This document shows, piece by piece, positions 54,798 to 64,000 of a DNA stretch of 64,000 bases (position 1 is its first letter; each line of letters starts with the position of its first letter). Source of the stretch: Rheum nobile (Eukaryota; Streptophyta; Magnoliopsida; Caryophyllales; Polygonaceae); the NCBI GenBank assembly GCA_027886185.1, contig WOAB01000568.1:4216001-4280000 (forward strand), written 5' to 3'. A program made the translations under genes and the position numbers. The notes under the pieces were generated by a model. It made no database searches. It had not been told where the DNA came from and worked only from the letters and a program-made list of their open reading frames with translations.

Positions 54798-57480
54798 TGT
54801 AGGATCGTTAGTGTTACGTTTGAGGGAACAAATGTTTTGTTCTCACAAACTAAACAATGGAATAAAGTACAAGAGAGATGAAATGAATAACTCACGACTT
54901 AGAGTGGAAACCCCAATGAGAAAGATAATTAATGACTTTCAACCGTGCAACCAGATCAAATGTCTCATCGTAATCAATCCATTCTTGTTGATTGTACCCC
55001 TTTATTACCAGTCTTACTTTGTTTCTAGTTATCTAACCTTGATCACCGAGTTTGTTCCTAAATACCCACTTTGTTCATATCACAGTTATGTTCTCAAGGT
55101 GAGGAACCAAACTCCAGACCTTGTTCCTCTCAAATTGATGAAGTTCATCTTGCAACACTTACCTAGTATGAATCCTTTAGAGCTTCCCCTACGGTTTTAG
55201 GTTCTTGCAAAGACATGAAAGCATTGAAAAGCAACAATAGTTATGTAAGGAAGAGCGAGTAAGAGTTCCTTTCCTATAATCAATAATGATTTGATCCACT
55301 AGGTGTGCACTCTTCTGCTGATAATTTCTCACATTGATCTTTGTGAGATCAAAATCATCTGAGTCCGCATCTTTAGAAGCTAAAGGGTTTTGTACAACAG
55401 ATGCGTCTTGATTTTTAGGGAACTCTGAACTTTGTTCCCCCTGTGTAAGGAGGGAAATGGATCAGGTGATGGATGGGTGAACCACTTCCATTACCCGACT
55501 CGCAAAACAATTGGTCCATCCTACCCATCCGTCACCCGCGAAACTTATCACCCGCATCCAATCCATCATCATCCGTCGAGTTTTCGGGTGGATCAGGTGA
55601 AATAAACGGGTGTGATATTATGTTTGTAATTTTTCGGTTCAAATTTGTTGTAATTATATAAAAGTTATATTTTATATACGGAAACATGTAATCCAAAAAG
55701 TTACTACAAAAACAAGCATAAAACTAGAAAATTATCCAAAATCCAATATATAAAAACATTAAAAGTACTTTAAATGACGAAACATTCCATATAAATACAA
55801 TAATCTAAAACAAATTAATTATTAAAATTCAAAAAAAGTATATAAATAATAGACGGGTGAAACGGGTGGATGGATAAGACGGGTAATGGGTCAGGTGGTG
55901 TGTCGGAGGGACCTTCATCCGCATCCGATCCAACTACCACCCGTCACCAGTTATCACCCACCTTAGATTGGGTTTTCATCCGTTTATTTGGAGCGGATGC
56001 TTGGGTGGATCGGGTATTCGTGGATGATTTCCATCCCTACCCTTGTGGGATATCGGTGTTGAGACCTCTGGAGTTTCTTTTGCAGGCTTCGTTCCCCCTT
56101 CAGAATTTGATTCTTCATAGTCTAGGGATGAGAGTTATTTTGAATCACGGGAGTTATCATTGCTAGAAGTTGCATCCTCACACACTCCAATTTCTTCATT
56201 TTCTTGTGCAACAGTTTCAATGAGATGAAATCTTTCTTCTTTAGAGGGAGAACTATCCTTTTGTTCCCGCACAAGCTTACCATCCATAAAAAAAAACATG
56301 AATGCTTTCCTCTACCTTTTTTGTCCTTGGATTAAACTTTCCCAAGTTGCCATTTCCATTATTTTGGACGAAACACTTACACCCAAATGTCCTCAGATGA
56401 GATACATTTGGCTTCCTTCCCATCAATAGCTCATAGGGGGTCTCATTCCGCAGGGGACAAATCATCGCCCTATTCAGCACATAACACAAAGCATTCAAAG
56501 CCTCAACCCAAATGTTTATTGGTAGACCACTCACGATTAGTAATGTACGAACCATATCTTCCAAGGTTCTTTTCTTTTGTTTCACCACCCCGTTATGCTG
56601 AGGTGTTCTAGGGGATGAGAAGTTGTGACTTATGCCATTGTTTCACAGAGGGATAAGAACTGAGAATTTTCAAACTCTATCCATGATCAAAACGAATGGA
56701 ACCCAATGATTTCCTAGCCTCTTTTTCAGTTGATTTTATCAAAGTCACGAATTCTACAAAACACTTCTTCCTTGGAGGACAAGAAAATAGTCCAGGTATA
56801 TCTTGCAAAATCGTCAACAATAACAAAGACATATTAGTTTCCGCCATAGCTCTTTGTGCGCATAGGCCTACAAACATCCATGTGCATCAGTTCCAATGGA
56901 CGAGTGGTACTTACCTCCTTCTTCGACTTGAAGGATGACCTTATCTGTTTTTCTTTGACACAAGCATCACAAACTTCATCCTTAGGCTTTTCGACCTTAG
57001 GCAGACCATCTACCAATTCTTGCTGACGAAGTTTGGAAAGAAGTTGAAGACTAGCGTGTCCAAAGCGCCCGTGCCACAGTTTCGAGGTGTCCGTAAATGA
57101 AGACAAACATAGTTCCTCTTCAAGGGTTAATAGTAGGATCCACTTTGTAAACGTTGTTTTCGCACCCTTTCAGCAAAATGTTTCCTGTACTTTCATTCTC
57201 AACTTGACAATCATCAATAATAAAGACAACTCTATTCTTTCTATTTTGAAAAAATTGAGCAAAACCCAAAAGATTAAACTTGATATTATTAACCAGATTC
57301 ACATTATCTACTTCTATGCGTTTAGAGAGACTTACCTTTCCGAGATCATAAACTTCTCCCTTATGTTTGTTTCCAAATGTTATGGAATCTCTGGAGAGCT
57401 GATGAAGTGAGATGAACCACCTTTTTATTCACAGTCATGTGACTTGATCATGCACTATTTATGTACCATGAACTGTTCCT
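54798..57480 (-). pseudogene. Decayed Ty1/copia retrotransposon fragment (copia A)
   Basis: On the minus strand, in order: a protease-like WYINSA..SHMT phrase at about 57450; GAG-pre-integrase (LWHGRFGHASLQLLSKL and CDACVKEKQ, 56834-57090); integrase core part (TLEDMVRTLL, LRTFGCKCF, 56277-56588); and the N-terminal RT segment (about 54930-55240). Then comes a short LTR end whose plus-strand start TGTAGGATCGT is at 54798. Stops and frameshifts occur throughout. Most of RT, RNase H and everything downstream are missing, as the RT piece joins LTR sequence directly. A hAT-type MITE interrupts it at 55446. The LTR start matches that of the Sirevirus-type element at 58480, so the two are relatives. 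Confidence 0.75.
55446..56039. mobile_element. hAT-type MITE inside copia A (594 bp)
   Basis: The ends TAAGGAGGGAAATGG and, reversed, TAGGGATGGAAATCA are imperfect TIRs. The 8-bp flanks CCCCTGTG (55438-55445) and CCCTTGTG (56040-56047) differ by one base. Subterminal GGGTGGAT/ATCCACCC-type motifs are frequent at both ends and the centre is AT-rich. 8-bp duplications are the mark of hAT elements. Confidence 0.7.
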
Positions 57481-58479
57481 CATTTTTTTTTAAAATTATT
57501 ATAACAAACAAGCCCTAAATATTTACATCAAACCTCCACGTACATTTTGTGACATATAATAGCGGTGATAGAATTCCGTGCTCTTGTATAAGGTGATTTA
57601 ATTTGTTTATAGTGGTAGACAGTGTTGTTGGGATAAATTAACCAACGTTCTGTGTGTAGGCTGTCTTTATATTAATATGAGGTCTTAATTTTAATTTTTT
57701 TAATCAAATTTTAAATTATCGAGCAATTTATACATGATAAAATCAATCAAAATTGTTAAATTATTAAAATTACTCAGTTTTAAATAAGATGATATATTAA
57801 ATATTTAATGTGGAAAATAATGTGTTGACAAGTGAAATTGTATGGATACATATAAGAAATTACTCAATTTTTAACTTAAAGTTTAGAGAGAGAAAATCAC
57901 ATCTAAATTTATATGTACAAATGAATTTAGTAAGTCAAGTTCAAGCATTTAGAAAACATAAAAAAGAGAAACCTAATAATATTTTAATATCAAGAATTGG
58001 AGAATATGGACAAAATAAAAGAGATTTTTCAAATAATACACGTCTAGATGGCCTCATAATATTTAAAAATTTAAATATAAGAATTAGGTAGGCCCTATAA
58101 TTTTTTTAATGTGTTGCATATGGAAGTTATTTTACTTTTTGCCAAATAATATATACTAGACAAATAATTTTTGTCTTGGTAAAAAGAAAGAAAAAGAAAA
58201 AATAAGGAAGAAGAGTAGAAGAGAGGGGGCTCGAACACTGGTGGGTGAGAAATTATTTGTTGTCTAAAATCACAATTATCACTATAATAAATTATCACAT
58301 GTTATATATGGACAATTTTTTTTTTAATAATAAAAATATTTGAACTGAAGGTACTTTTACAATACAGGCCATGTGCTACTTTGCACATGCCCATGCCGAG
58401 GCCGGCACTGTGTAGGTAATATGAAGTTGGACTCAGCCAAAAAATAGAATGTTTGTAAACCAAGCAATGATTGAGTAAT
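57481..58479. other. AT-rich intergenic DNA
   Basis: No gene recognised. The frame at 57810-58091 has no recognisable features. Confidence 0.5.
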
Positions 58480-59336
58480 TGTAGGATCGTACGTTGTTAG
58501 TTAAACAAGGGAACTGAGAGTTCAGTTCCTAAGCAGCGGAATAAGTAACGAATATGAATTCAGGACAAGTTCCTTAGAGTGGGAACCTTTGATAACCAAC
58601 TAGTTATCCAGGATAAAACCCACTACCTCTTTTCCAAGAGGATTTCAAAGTCTACTTCTTGTATTAATACTTTGGTTACAATCAACTAGAATAGAACACA
58701 CAGATTAAAGTCTTAGACACACTAAAGACTCTCTACCTAGTTCAACCTAACCAAGTAACAAGCAAGTAACTTACTACGTTCTTCTTTAAAGAACTCGGCA
58801 CAAGTTTCTTCACTGCACTGGAATTGTAATCTTCGTGAATGCGTTAGAATGAGAGAGGTTTGACTATCTTATTTATATGACCTAATTACCGAAAGAAACA
58901 AGTCTTCAATAATAAGATCACATAAATAAAATAATCAAAAGAAATCGTTAAAGATAACATTTGTTTCCAAATATTATCTTTACCGATTTTTACAACTTTG
59001 TTTCCATAAAAGATAATCCTTTTAAGCTCCTAAAATATATGGAAACTGGATAGGATCTTTAGTTCTCTCTCCAACTAAGATCTACCCTAATTCAGCCCGC
59101 CGCCGCCTTCACAGATTCATCCAAGTGATTCTGGCGCCAGCAAGCTTCAGTTCCTTCCGCCAGTTCCCAAGTCTGGCGTCACTGTCTCTGTTCCATGCTT
59201 TCAAGTCCAAATGTCCCTGTTTGTCACACTTAAGCAAACATTAATAGCAAAGGAGTTTGTCATTATCAAAACTAGGAGAACTGAGAAAGGGAACTCAGTT
59301 AGGGAACTGAAGTTCCCAAAAGTTCACTTCCTAACA
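58480..59336 (-). repeat. 3' LTR of the Sirevirus-type element (857 bp)
   Basis: On the minus strand it starts TGTTAGGAAG directly after a purine tract and ends CGATCCTACA. A TATA-like TATAAATAAG lies at about 58868-58877 (minus strand). The other LTR is outside the window, so age cannot be estimated. Confidence 0.8.
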
Positions 59337-59565
59337 ATTTCCCCCTTTTTGATGATGACAAACTTTGTAGAACTGGCACATCGAAATAGGCGTAAGTAAT
59401 ATGAGATAAGGAACAGAGAATGACTAGAAGTAGAAAGATCATTAGTGAATTGCATATTCCCCCTTAACACCAGACCTAGTTCCTTAGTTCCCCCTTAACG
59501 AGACAACTAGATTAGATTTCCTTTCAGCCTATTAGTTCCAGATTGTCAGACTCATTCCCCCTTTT
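59337..59565 (-). promoter_or_regulatory. Multiple polypurine tracts of the Sirevirus-type element
   Basis: AAGGGGGAA-like tracts on the minus strand lie at about 59337-59350 (adjacent to the LTR), 59456-59467, 59489-59500 and 59555-59566. Repeated tracts before the 3' LTR are characteristic of Sireviruses. Confidence 0.75.
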
Positions 59566-59863
59566 GACATCATCGAAAAGAGTCAGTTAGATGAGTAACA
59601 CACAGAAAATGGAGAGATGAATAATCTAATGCTGAACTCTAGAGAAATGGCACCGTAATAAAGATTGAAAACAGATAATAAACGGAGCAGGTAGCACAAG
59701 ATAAGTTCATTAAATATTAAAAGGGCAGGAACTACATAAGCATAGCAGGAAGCAAAAGAAAACACTCAGAGACACACAAAAAGGGATCATGATATGGAAG
59801 GGTGATCCTAAGGGAACTAAGAGTTCCGTGTCATCTGAGAAGGGAACTAAACATTGTTCCTTG

Positions 59864-61402
59864 CTAATCTGTGCCCTTGGCCCTGTGGGCTCTGTCCTCC
59901 GCAATCTTGTCATCAACCAGCCTTCGAATTTCCTTGGCGAGGGCGCCAGTGCACTTCCACAGATCCACCATCATCTCTTGGGTGTTGTGGGTTCCTTTCT
60001 CCACGGCAGCAGCAACCTTGTCAAAGCCGGTGATCAAAGCGTGCTCGATATGGGCCAAGCTGCTGAGCAGCACATGAGTATCCGGCACCAGACGAGGATC
60101 AGATCGGCCAGGCAGCATTTCCTCCTCAAAATCTTCTGCCTCAGACATCTCATCAATATGGGCCTTCTTAGCCAGGCGTCGCACTGTGGCCATGGTGAGG
60201 ATGTGGGAGAAGTGGGTCTCGGGGATATCATCAGGGTAGAGACCAAGATTGGAGAGGAGGAGTTTGATGACGTGTGGGTAGGGGAGGCCATGGGTGGAGT
60301 GGGCCTTACAGAATTGCATATGGGCCAGGATGATGCGAGGGAGGTCAATGGGTTCTCCCAAGATGAGCTTCTCCAGTAAGACAGCATCAAAGACAGTCAC
60401 AGTGTCTCTCTTTTCTTGGCGGGGGGTGATATTTTTAATGAGAAAGGTGTGGAGGATTTTGCGGTCAAGGCCAAGTTGTTTGGTGAAGAGGGTACCTTTG
60501 GCAGGGGCATTTCCCTCAAACACAGTACGGAGGATGGCAGCCTTTCGTTTCCCTGGCCAGTTCCTTTTGATGATGACCCAAAATCCTTCACCGGTCTCCA
60601 GACCGAGAACAGTTCCTATCACGCCAGCAGAGATAGGAAAAAGCTTTCCGCCCCAGGTGAGCAGAGCATCATGGGCAGGCTGGTCCTTCTTTGCAGAGAC
60701 AAACTGCAGATTTTGATAGAAGTGACGCACCATGTCCTCATTTACGGCAAAAGGGGAGGGAACCAGCGAATCCCACCCCTGGAGTTGCAGCTTGGCGTGA
60801 GCAGCAATGACGCTGTCGTCATCGAAGGAGGTCCAGAACTCCTTTCCGACGATGAGGGGCTCCAGAACATTCCTAGATGCTAGAGAGGCCTCCAACTTGG
60901 GCATCGTGGTGGAGGAGGAAGTCGGAGAAGACAACAGCGGCTTCTTGCCTTTGGAGGCGGGGGAGATCTTAGCTCTCTTTGCTGGTGGCGTCTCATCCAG
61001 TTGGAGAGAGGGGACACCAGAGGCGCCTTTAGAGGCACGGCGCTTAACACGGCCAGCGACAGATTGCGAGTCGCCTGGTTTCGGAGCAGAGGAGGTTGGT
61101 GTCGGCAAGAGCTCCACATCAATGGGGGCACTCTTCTGAGAAGGGGAAGAATGGTGAGAGCTCGCCTTTGTTGGTGGAGCGACGGTTGGTCGGGAAAGGG
61201 TGTGCCCCGAAGAAGCCGAGAGACTGGGCTCCTTTGCCGGGGATATCACCTGCTTAGAGGGATCCACCGTAGGTGTAGACACTACAGGAAGTGCCTTTGG
61301 CGGGGAAGCCACCTGCGAGGAGGAGGAGGCAGCCTTTTTCTTTCGAAGCTCCTCGATGAAGGCGATCTCTTCAGCAGTATATTGGGGAGCCGTGGGTTCC
61401 AT
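59864..61402 (-). CDS. Env-like / 'putative plant transposon protein' ORF of the Sirevirus-type element (512 aa)
   Basis: A single open frame begins MEPTAPQYTAEEIAFIEELR, with its ATG about 860 bp after the pol stop. The first ~190 residues are Ser/Pro/Lys-rich and low complexity. The rest is a globular domain with phrases such as FYQNLQFVS, IGTVLGLETGEG and ILAHMQFCK. This type of domain is known in plant retroelements as the putative plant transposon protein family and occupies the env-like position in Sireviruses. No signal peptide or clear membrane segment is visible, so calling it an envelope protein would be unsafe. The C-terminus has a charged helical stretch. The frame is intact, in contrast with the pol gene beside it. 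Confidence 0.75.
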   Translation of the reverse strand: MEPTAPQYTAEEIAFIEELRKKKAASSSSQVASPPKALPVVSTPTVDPSKQVISPAKEPSLSASSGHTLSRPTVAPPTKASSHHSSPSQKSAPIDVELLPTPTSSAPKPGDSQSVAGRVKRRASKGASGVPSLQLDETPPAKRAKISPASKGKKPLLSSPTSSSTTMPKLEASLASRNVLEPLIVGKEFWTSFDDDSVIAAHAKLQLQGWDSLVPSPFAVNEDMVRHFYQNLQFVSAKKDQPAHDALLTWGGKLFPISAGVIGTVLGLETGEGFWVIIKRNWPGKRKAAILRTVFEGNAPAKGTLFTKQLGLDRKILHTFLIKNITPRQEKRDTVTVFDAVLLEKLILGEPIDLPRIILAHMQFCKAHSTHGLPYPHVIKLLLSNLGLYPDDIPETHFSHILTMATVRRLAKKAHIDEMSEAEDFEEEMLPGRSDPRLVPDTHVLLSSLAHIEHALITGFDKVAAAVEKGTHNTQEMMVDLWKCTGALAKEIRRLVDDKIAEDRAHRAKGTD

Positions 61403-62264
61403 GGAGAAATTTTAGATTTGTGAGTGAAAAATCGGGAGAGGAGAGCAGATATCTTTGAGAGAATATCGGAGGCGGTGCCAAAAAGATCTTCTCTAACTGC
61501 CTTTTATAACCCTGAATCGGAAATTCTATCCAAATTCGGCCGTTGCAAGATCTTGAGCAAAATAAGGGAACCCGGATAATATCTTGTTCAAACGGCCAGA
61601 AATTACTACGTTCAAGATTCTCACCATAAATAAACTCATCATCATAATTGCAGATAAATCAAATCAGATCTTCGTTCAAATCCGGCTGAGAGAGGGAAAC
61701 GGCTAGTAGAGTAATAACTGTGCTGTCTTGGGATGCGACAACTGACAGATTTGCAGGTTTAAAATATCTGGCCGTTGAGGCGGCGAACTCAGTTCCTTTC
61801 CTCAGCGAATGACACGGAACTAGGGAAATATGGGTACATTTGATGTAGGGAACCAAGCAAACACTCAAGAAAGTACATGCCCATATAACTGAATTTAGGA
61901 AGGCAATTTTGACACTACACAGATAATTCCTAGTGTGGACTAAACAAAAAAAAAGGTCATAAGGAATTATACAGTGTAATCAGGCTTAGGGACGGCTTAT
62001 AGTCAATCATCATTTCAGTTTGCAATATAGGATAGATGTGATCAAATTGACTATTTTATGGCTAATCAAAGAGATGTAGACAAGCACAGAAAATATCATG
62101 AAAGAACATGTGTGGATGCTGTAATTTAGAACATGCTTTAGAATCAAAATTACAGGACATGCGAGTGTCAGCACAAAATCAACAATCATCAATAATTTCA
62201 GTGGAACCATAGAGCTTATCAAATCTAGGCAAAGCAAGGGAGCGAGGAATGACAACTGGAACTA
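61403..62264. other. Non-coding spacer between pol and the env-like ORF
   Basis: No credible frame on either strand. It probably acts as the leader of the env-like transcript. Confidence 0.5.
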
Positions 62265-64000
62265 CTAGTTTAGGGAAATCATTCCTAGAAGTAGCCTAAA
62301 GGATTCGTAAGGTTCTCGATTGAGTGCCTTGGTGAATATATCGGCAATTTGATCTTCTGTCCTACAATGTTCTAGCAAAATGTTACCTTTCTCAACATGA
62401 TCACGTAAAAAATGATGCCTTATATCAATATGCTTGGTTCGAGTATGATGCACAGAATTCTTAGAAATATTGATTGCACTGGTATTGTCACATAGGATTT
62501 TAAGGGAACCGAAAGACATACCAAAGTCCGCAAGTTGTTGTTTGAGCCAGAGGAGTTGGGAACAGCAAGCGGCGGCAGCAATATACTCAGCTTCCGTGGT
62601 GGAGAGTGCAACCGAATTCTGTTTCTTGGAACCCCAAGAGATGAGACAGGGGCCAAGGAACTGAGCCATTCCGGAGGTGCTCTTGCGATCGACTAGGAAT
62701 CCAGCATAGTCAGCATCGGTGTATCCAAGAAGGTTGAAGTGGCAATCCTTAGGGTACCAAAGACATAAGTCATCAATTCCCTTTAGATAACGAAAAATCC
62801 GTTTCACTTCAGTGAGATGAGATTCCCTTGGATCTGCTTGAAACCTTGCACACAGACACACAGCAAACACGATATCTGGCCTACTTGCCGTTAGATACAT
62901 CAAAGACCCAATCATACCACGGTAGAGCCGCTCCTCAACTCGTTGTCCAGATTGATCGACGGTGAGTCGAGTTGCAGGGGAGATGGGAGTGGAGATGGGT
63001 TTGCTGGAATCCATCTTGAACTTCTTCAGAAGTTCCTTTATATATTTTTGTTGATGGATCTGGATTCCATCGGGCTTCTGAGTGACTTGCAATCCCAGAA
63101 AGAAAGTGAGTTCCCCAATCATGCTCATTTCGAACTCGCTGCTCATGAGTTCCTTGAATTTATCTACAAGAGACAAGTTAGTGGAGCCAAAGATAATACC
63201 ATCAACATATACCTGAACCACCAGAATGTCACCCTTTACATCAAGGATGAAGAGAGTTTTGTCGATCACACCACGTCGATAGCCATTGGCTGTAAGGAAC
63301 TGAGCAAGGCGATCGTACCAAGCACGAGGAGCCTGTTTGAGATCGTAGAGAGCCTTGTCCAAGAAATATACGTGGTCAGGGTGATCGTCATCTTCGAAAC
63401 CTGGAGGTTGCTTGACATATACTTCCTCTTGAAGAATGCCATTTAGGAACGCAGTTTTCACGTCCATTTGGAAGAGCTTGAAGCCTTTGTGAGACGCATA
63501 AGCGATGAGCAACCGAATGGCTTCCAATCTTGCTACAGGAGCAAACGTCTCATCATAATCAATCCCTTCTTGTTGATTATATCCTTGGGCAACTAGGCGA
63601 GCTTTGTTTCTTGAAACTGCACCAGAGTCGTCCAATTTGTTGCGAAAGACCCACCTAGTTCCTATGATATGACGATTGGCGGGACGAGGAACTAGTCGCC
63701 AGACTTTATTCCTCTCGAACTGGTGAAGTTCTTCTTGCATAGCGATGATCCAGTCGGCATCCTTTAGGGCTTCCGTGATGTTCTTGGGTTATATGAGAGA
63801 CAGAAAAGCATTGAAAGCACAAAAGGTTATATCCTCAAATCCGTACCTGACCGGGGGCTTGATTGGTCTCTTATCTCTGTTAGGAGCAAGTAGGTCAGTC
63901 CCTGGAGTTTCATCAGGTGCAGGGATGGGAGTTGAGGAAGAGGCAACTGGAGGTGCAGCGTCAGTTCCCTGAGAGATTTGAATAACAGGAGTCGTAGAGC
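62265..64000 (-). pseudogene. Copia reverse transcriptase-RNase H (3' part of pol), damaged
   Basis: The frame enters at 64000 and reads through a Pro-rich integrase tail (KRPIKPPVRYG). It meets a TAA at 63789-63791, then is open to 62265. The RT domain has WVFRNKLD, ARLVAQGY and FQMDVKTAFLNG (first catalytic Asp). The usual YVDD box reads YVDG (codon GGT, about 63208). RNase H follows with DADYAG, STTEAEYIA and DNTSAI in place, ending near FTKAL. RT copies the element's RNA into DNA. Both the nonsense codon and the loss of the second YVDD Asp should abolish this copy's own activity. The rest of the frame is well kept, so these are probably young lesions. It resembles Sirevirus pol throughout. 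Confidence 0.85.

Larger units (their letters stand above)
58480..64000 (-). mobile_element. Sirevirus-type Ty1/copia retrotransposon (3' part; continues past the window)
   Basis: On the minus strand: RT-RNase H, an env-like ORF, several AAGGGGGAA tracts, then the 3' LTR (58480-59336). An extra ORF after pol plus multiple polypurine tracts is the hallmark of Sireviruses (SIRE/Maximus group). Gag, integrase and the 5' LTR lie beyond 64000. Confidence 0.85.

Noticed and set aside
54763..55200. 145-codon plus-strand frame
   Set aside because: It is antisense to recognisable copia LTR and RT sequence on the minus strand.
60294..61423. Plus-strand frames of 140-155 codons across the env-like ORF
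   Set aside because: They are antisense to the single 512-codon frame on the minus strand, which fits the Sirevirus gene order.
62943..63446. 167-codon plus-strand frame
   Set aside because: It is antisense to the reverse transcriptase domain.

Overview
The window is nuclear DNA from a flowering plant, probably a eudicot. It is AT-rich, dominated by nested transposable elements, and has spliceosomal introns, plant-type Ty3/gypsy and Ty1/copia retrotransposons, Helitrons, MITEs and Mutator-like elements (MULEs). I cannot name the species. Only one locus looks like an ordinary host gene: the first two exons of a GT47/exostosin-like glycosyltransferase (48364-50324, + strand).

Layout. 1-1939 is the 3' part and LTR of a Ty3/gypsy element. 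1940-5445 is the integrase end, polypurine tract and LTR of a second gypsy element. 5446-11836 is a related LTR split by a complete but internally deleted chromovirus-like retrotransposon (5956-10697, two 807-bp LTRs, 5-bp target duplication). 12103-13801 has Helitron termini. 13802-16430 is AT-rich with small repeats. 16430-18185 is a candidate TIR element holding a long CT microsatellite.

The core, 18783-47991, is two very large MULEs only 346 bp apart. MULE1 (14.6 kb, 9-bp TSD) has an apparently intact FAR1-type transposase on the minus strand and, converging on it, a ULP/SENP-like C48 protease gene. That protease gene carries two frameshifts and has lost both the catalytic His and Cys. 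MULE2 (14.3 kb, TIRs of about 90 bp) has the same two-gene convergent plan in opposite orientation. Its transposase is MuDR-type and decayed, its ULP gene is also broken, and it holds passengers: a GRF zinc-finger gene, a 59-codon two-exon ORF, a tRNA-like gene and shuffled self-copies.

Most non-coding space in MULE1 (introns of both genes and the gap between them) is filled with arrays of one short motif, GGTTCATT, always on the same DNA strand. MULE2 and two other elements carry different private motifs in the same style. I consider this the most interesting feature of the window.

Right of MULE2 come the GT47 exons (with a Tourist-like MITE in the intron), an element built on an inverted GTGTGCATATG array (50664-51918), AT-rich sequence, a Stowaway-like MITE, a decayed copia element broken by a hAT-type MITE (54798-57480), and a Sirevirus-type copia element on the minus strand (58480 to past the window end) with an env-like ORF and a reverse transcriptase whose YVDD box reads YVDG.

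All coordinates, splice sites and reading frames were derived by eye. Family names come from motif recognition, not database searches.
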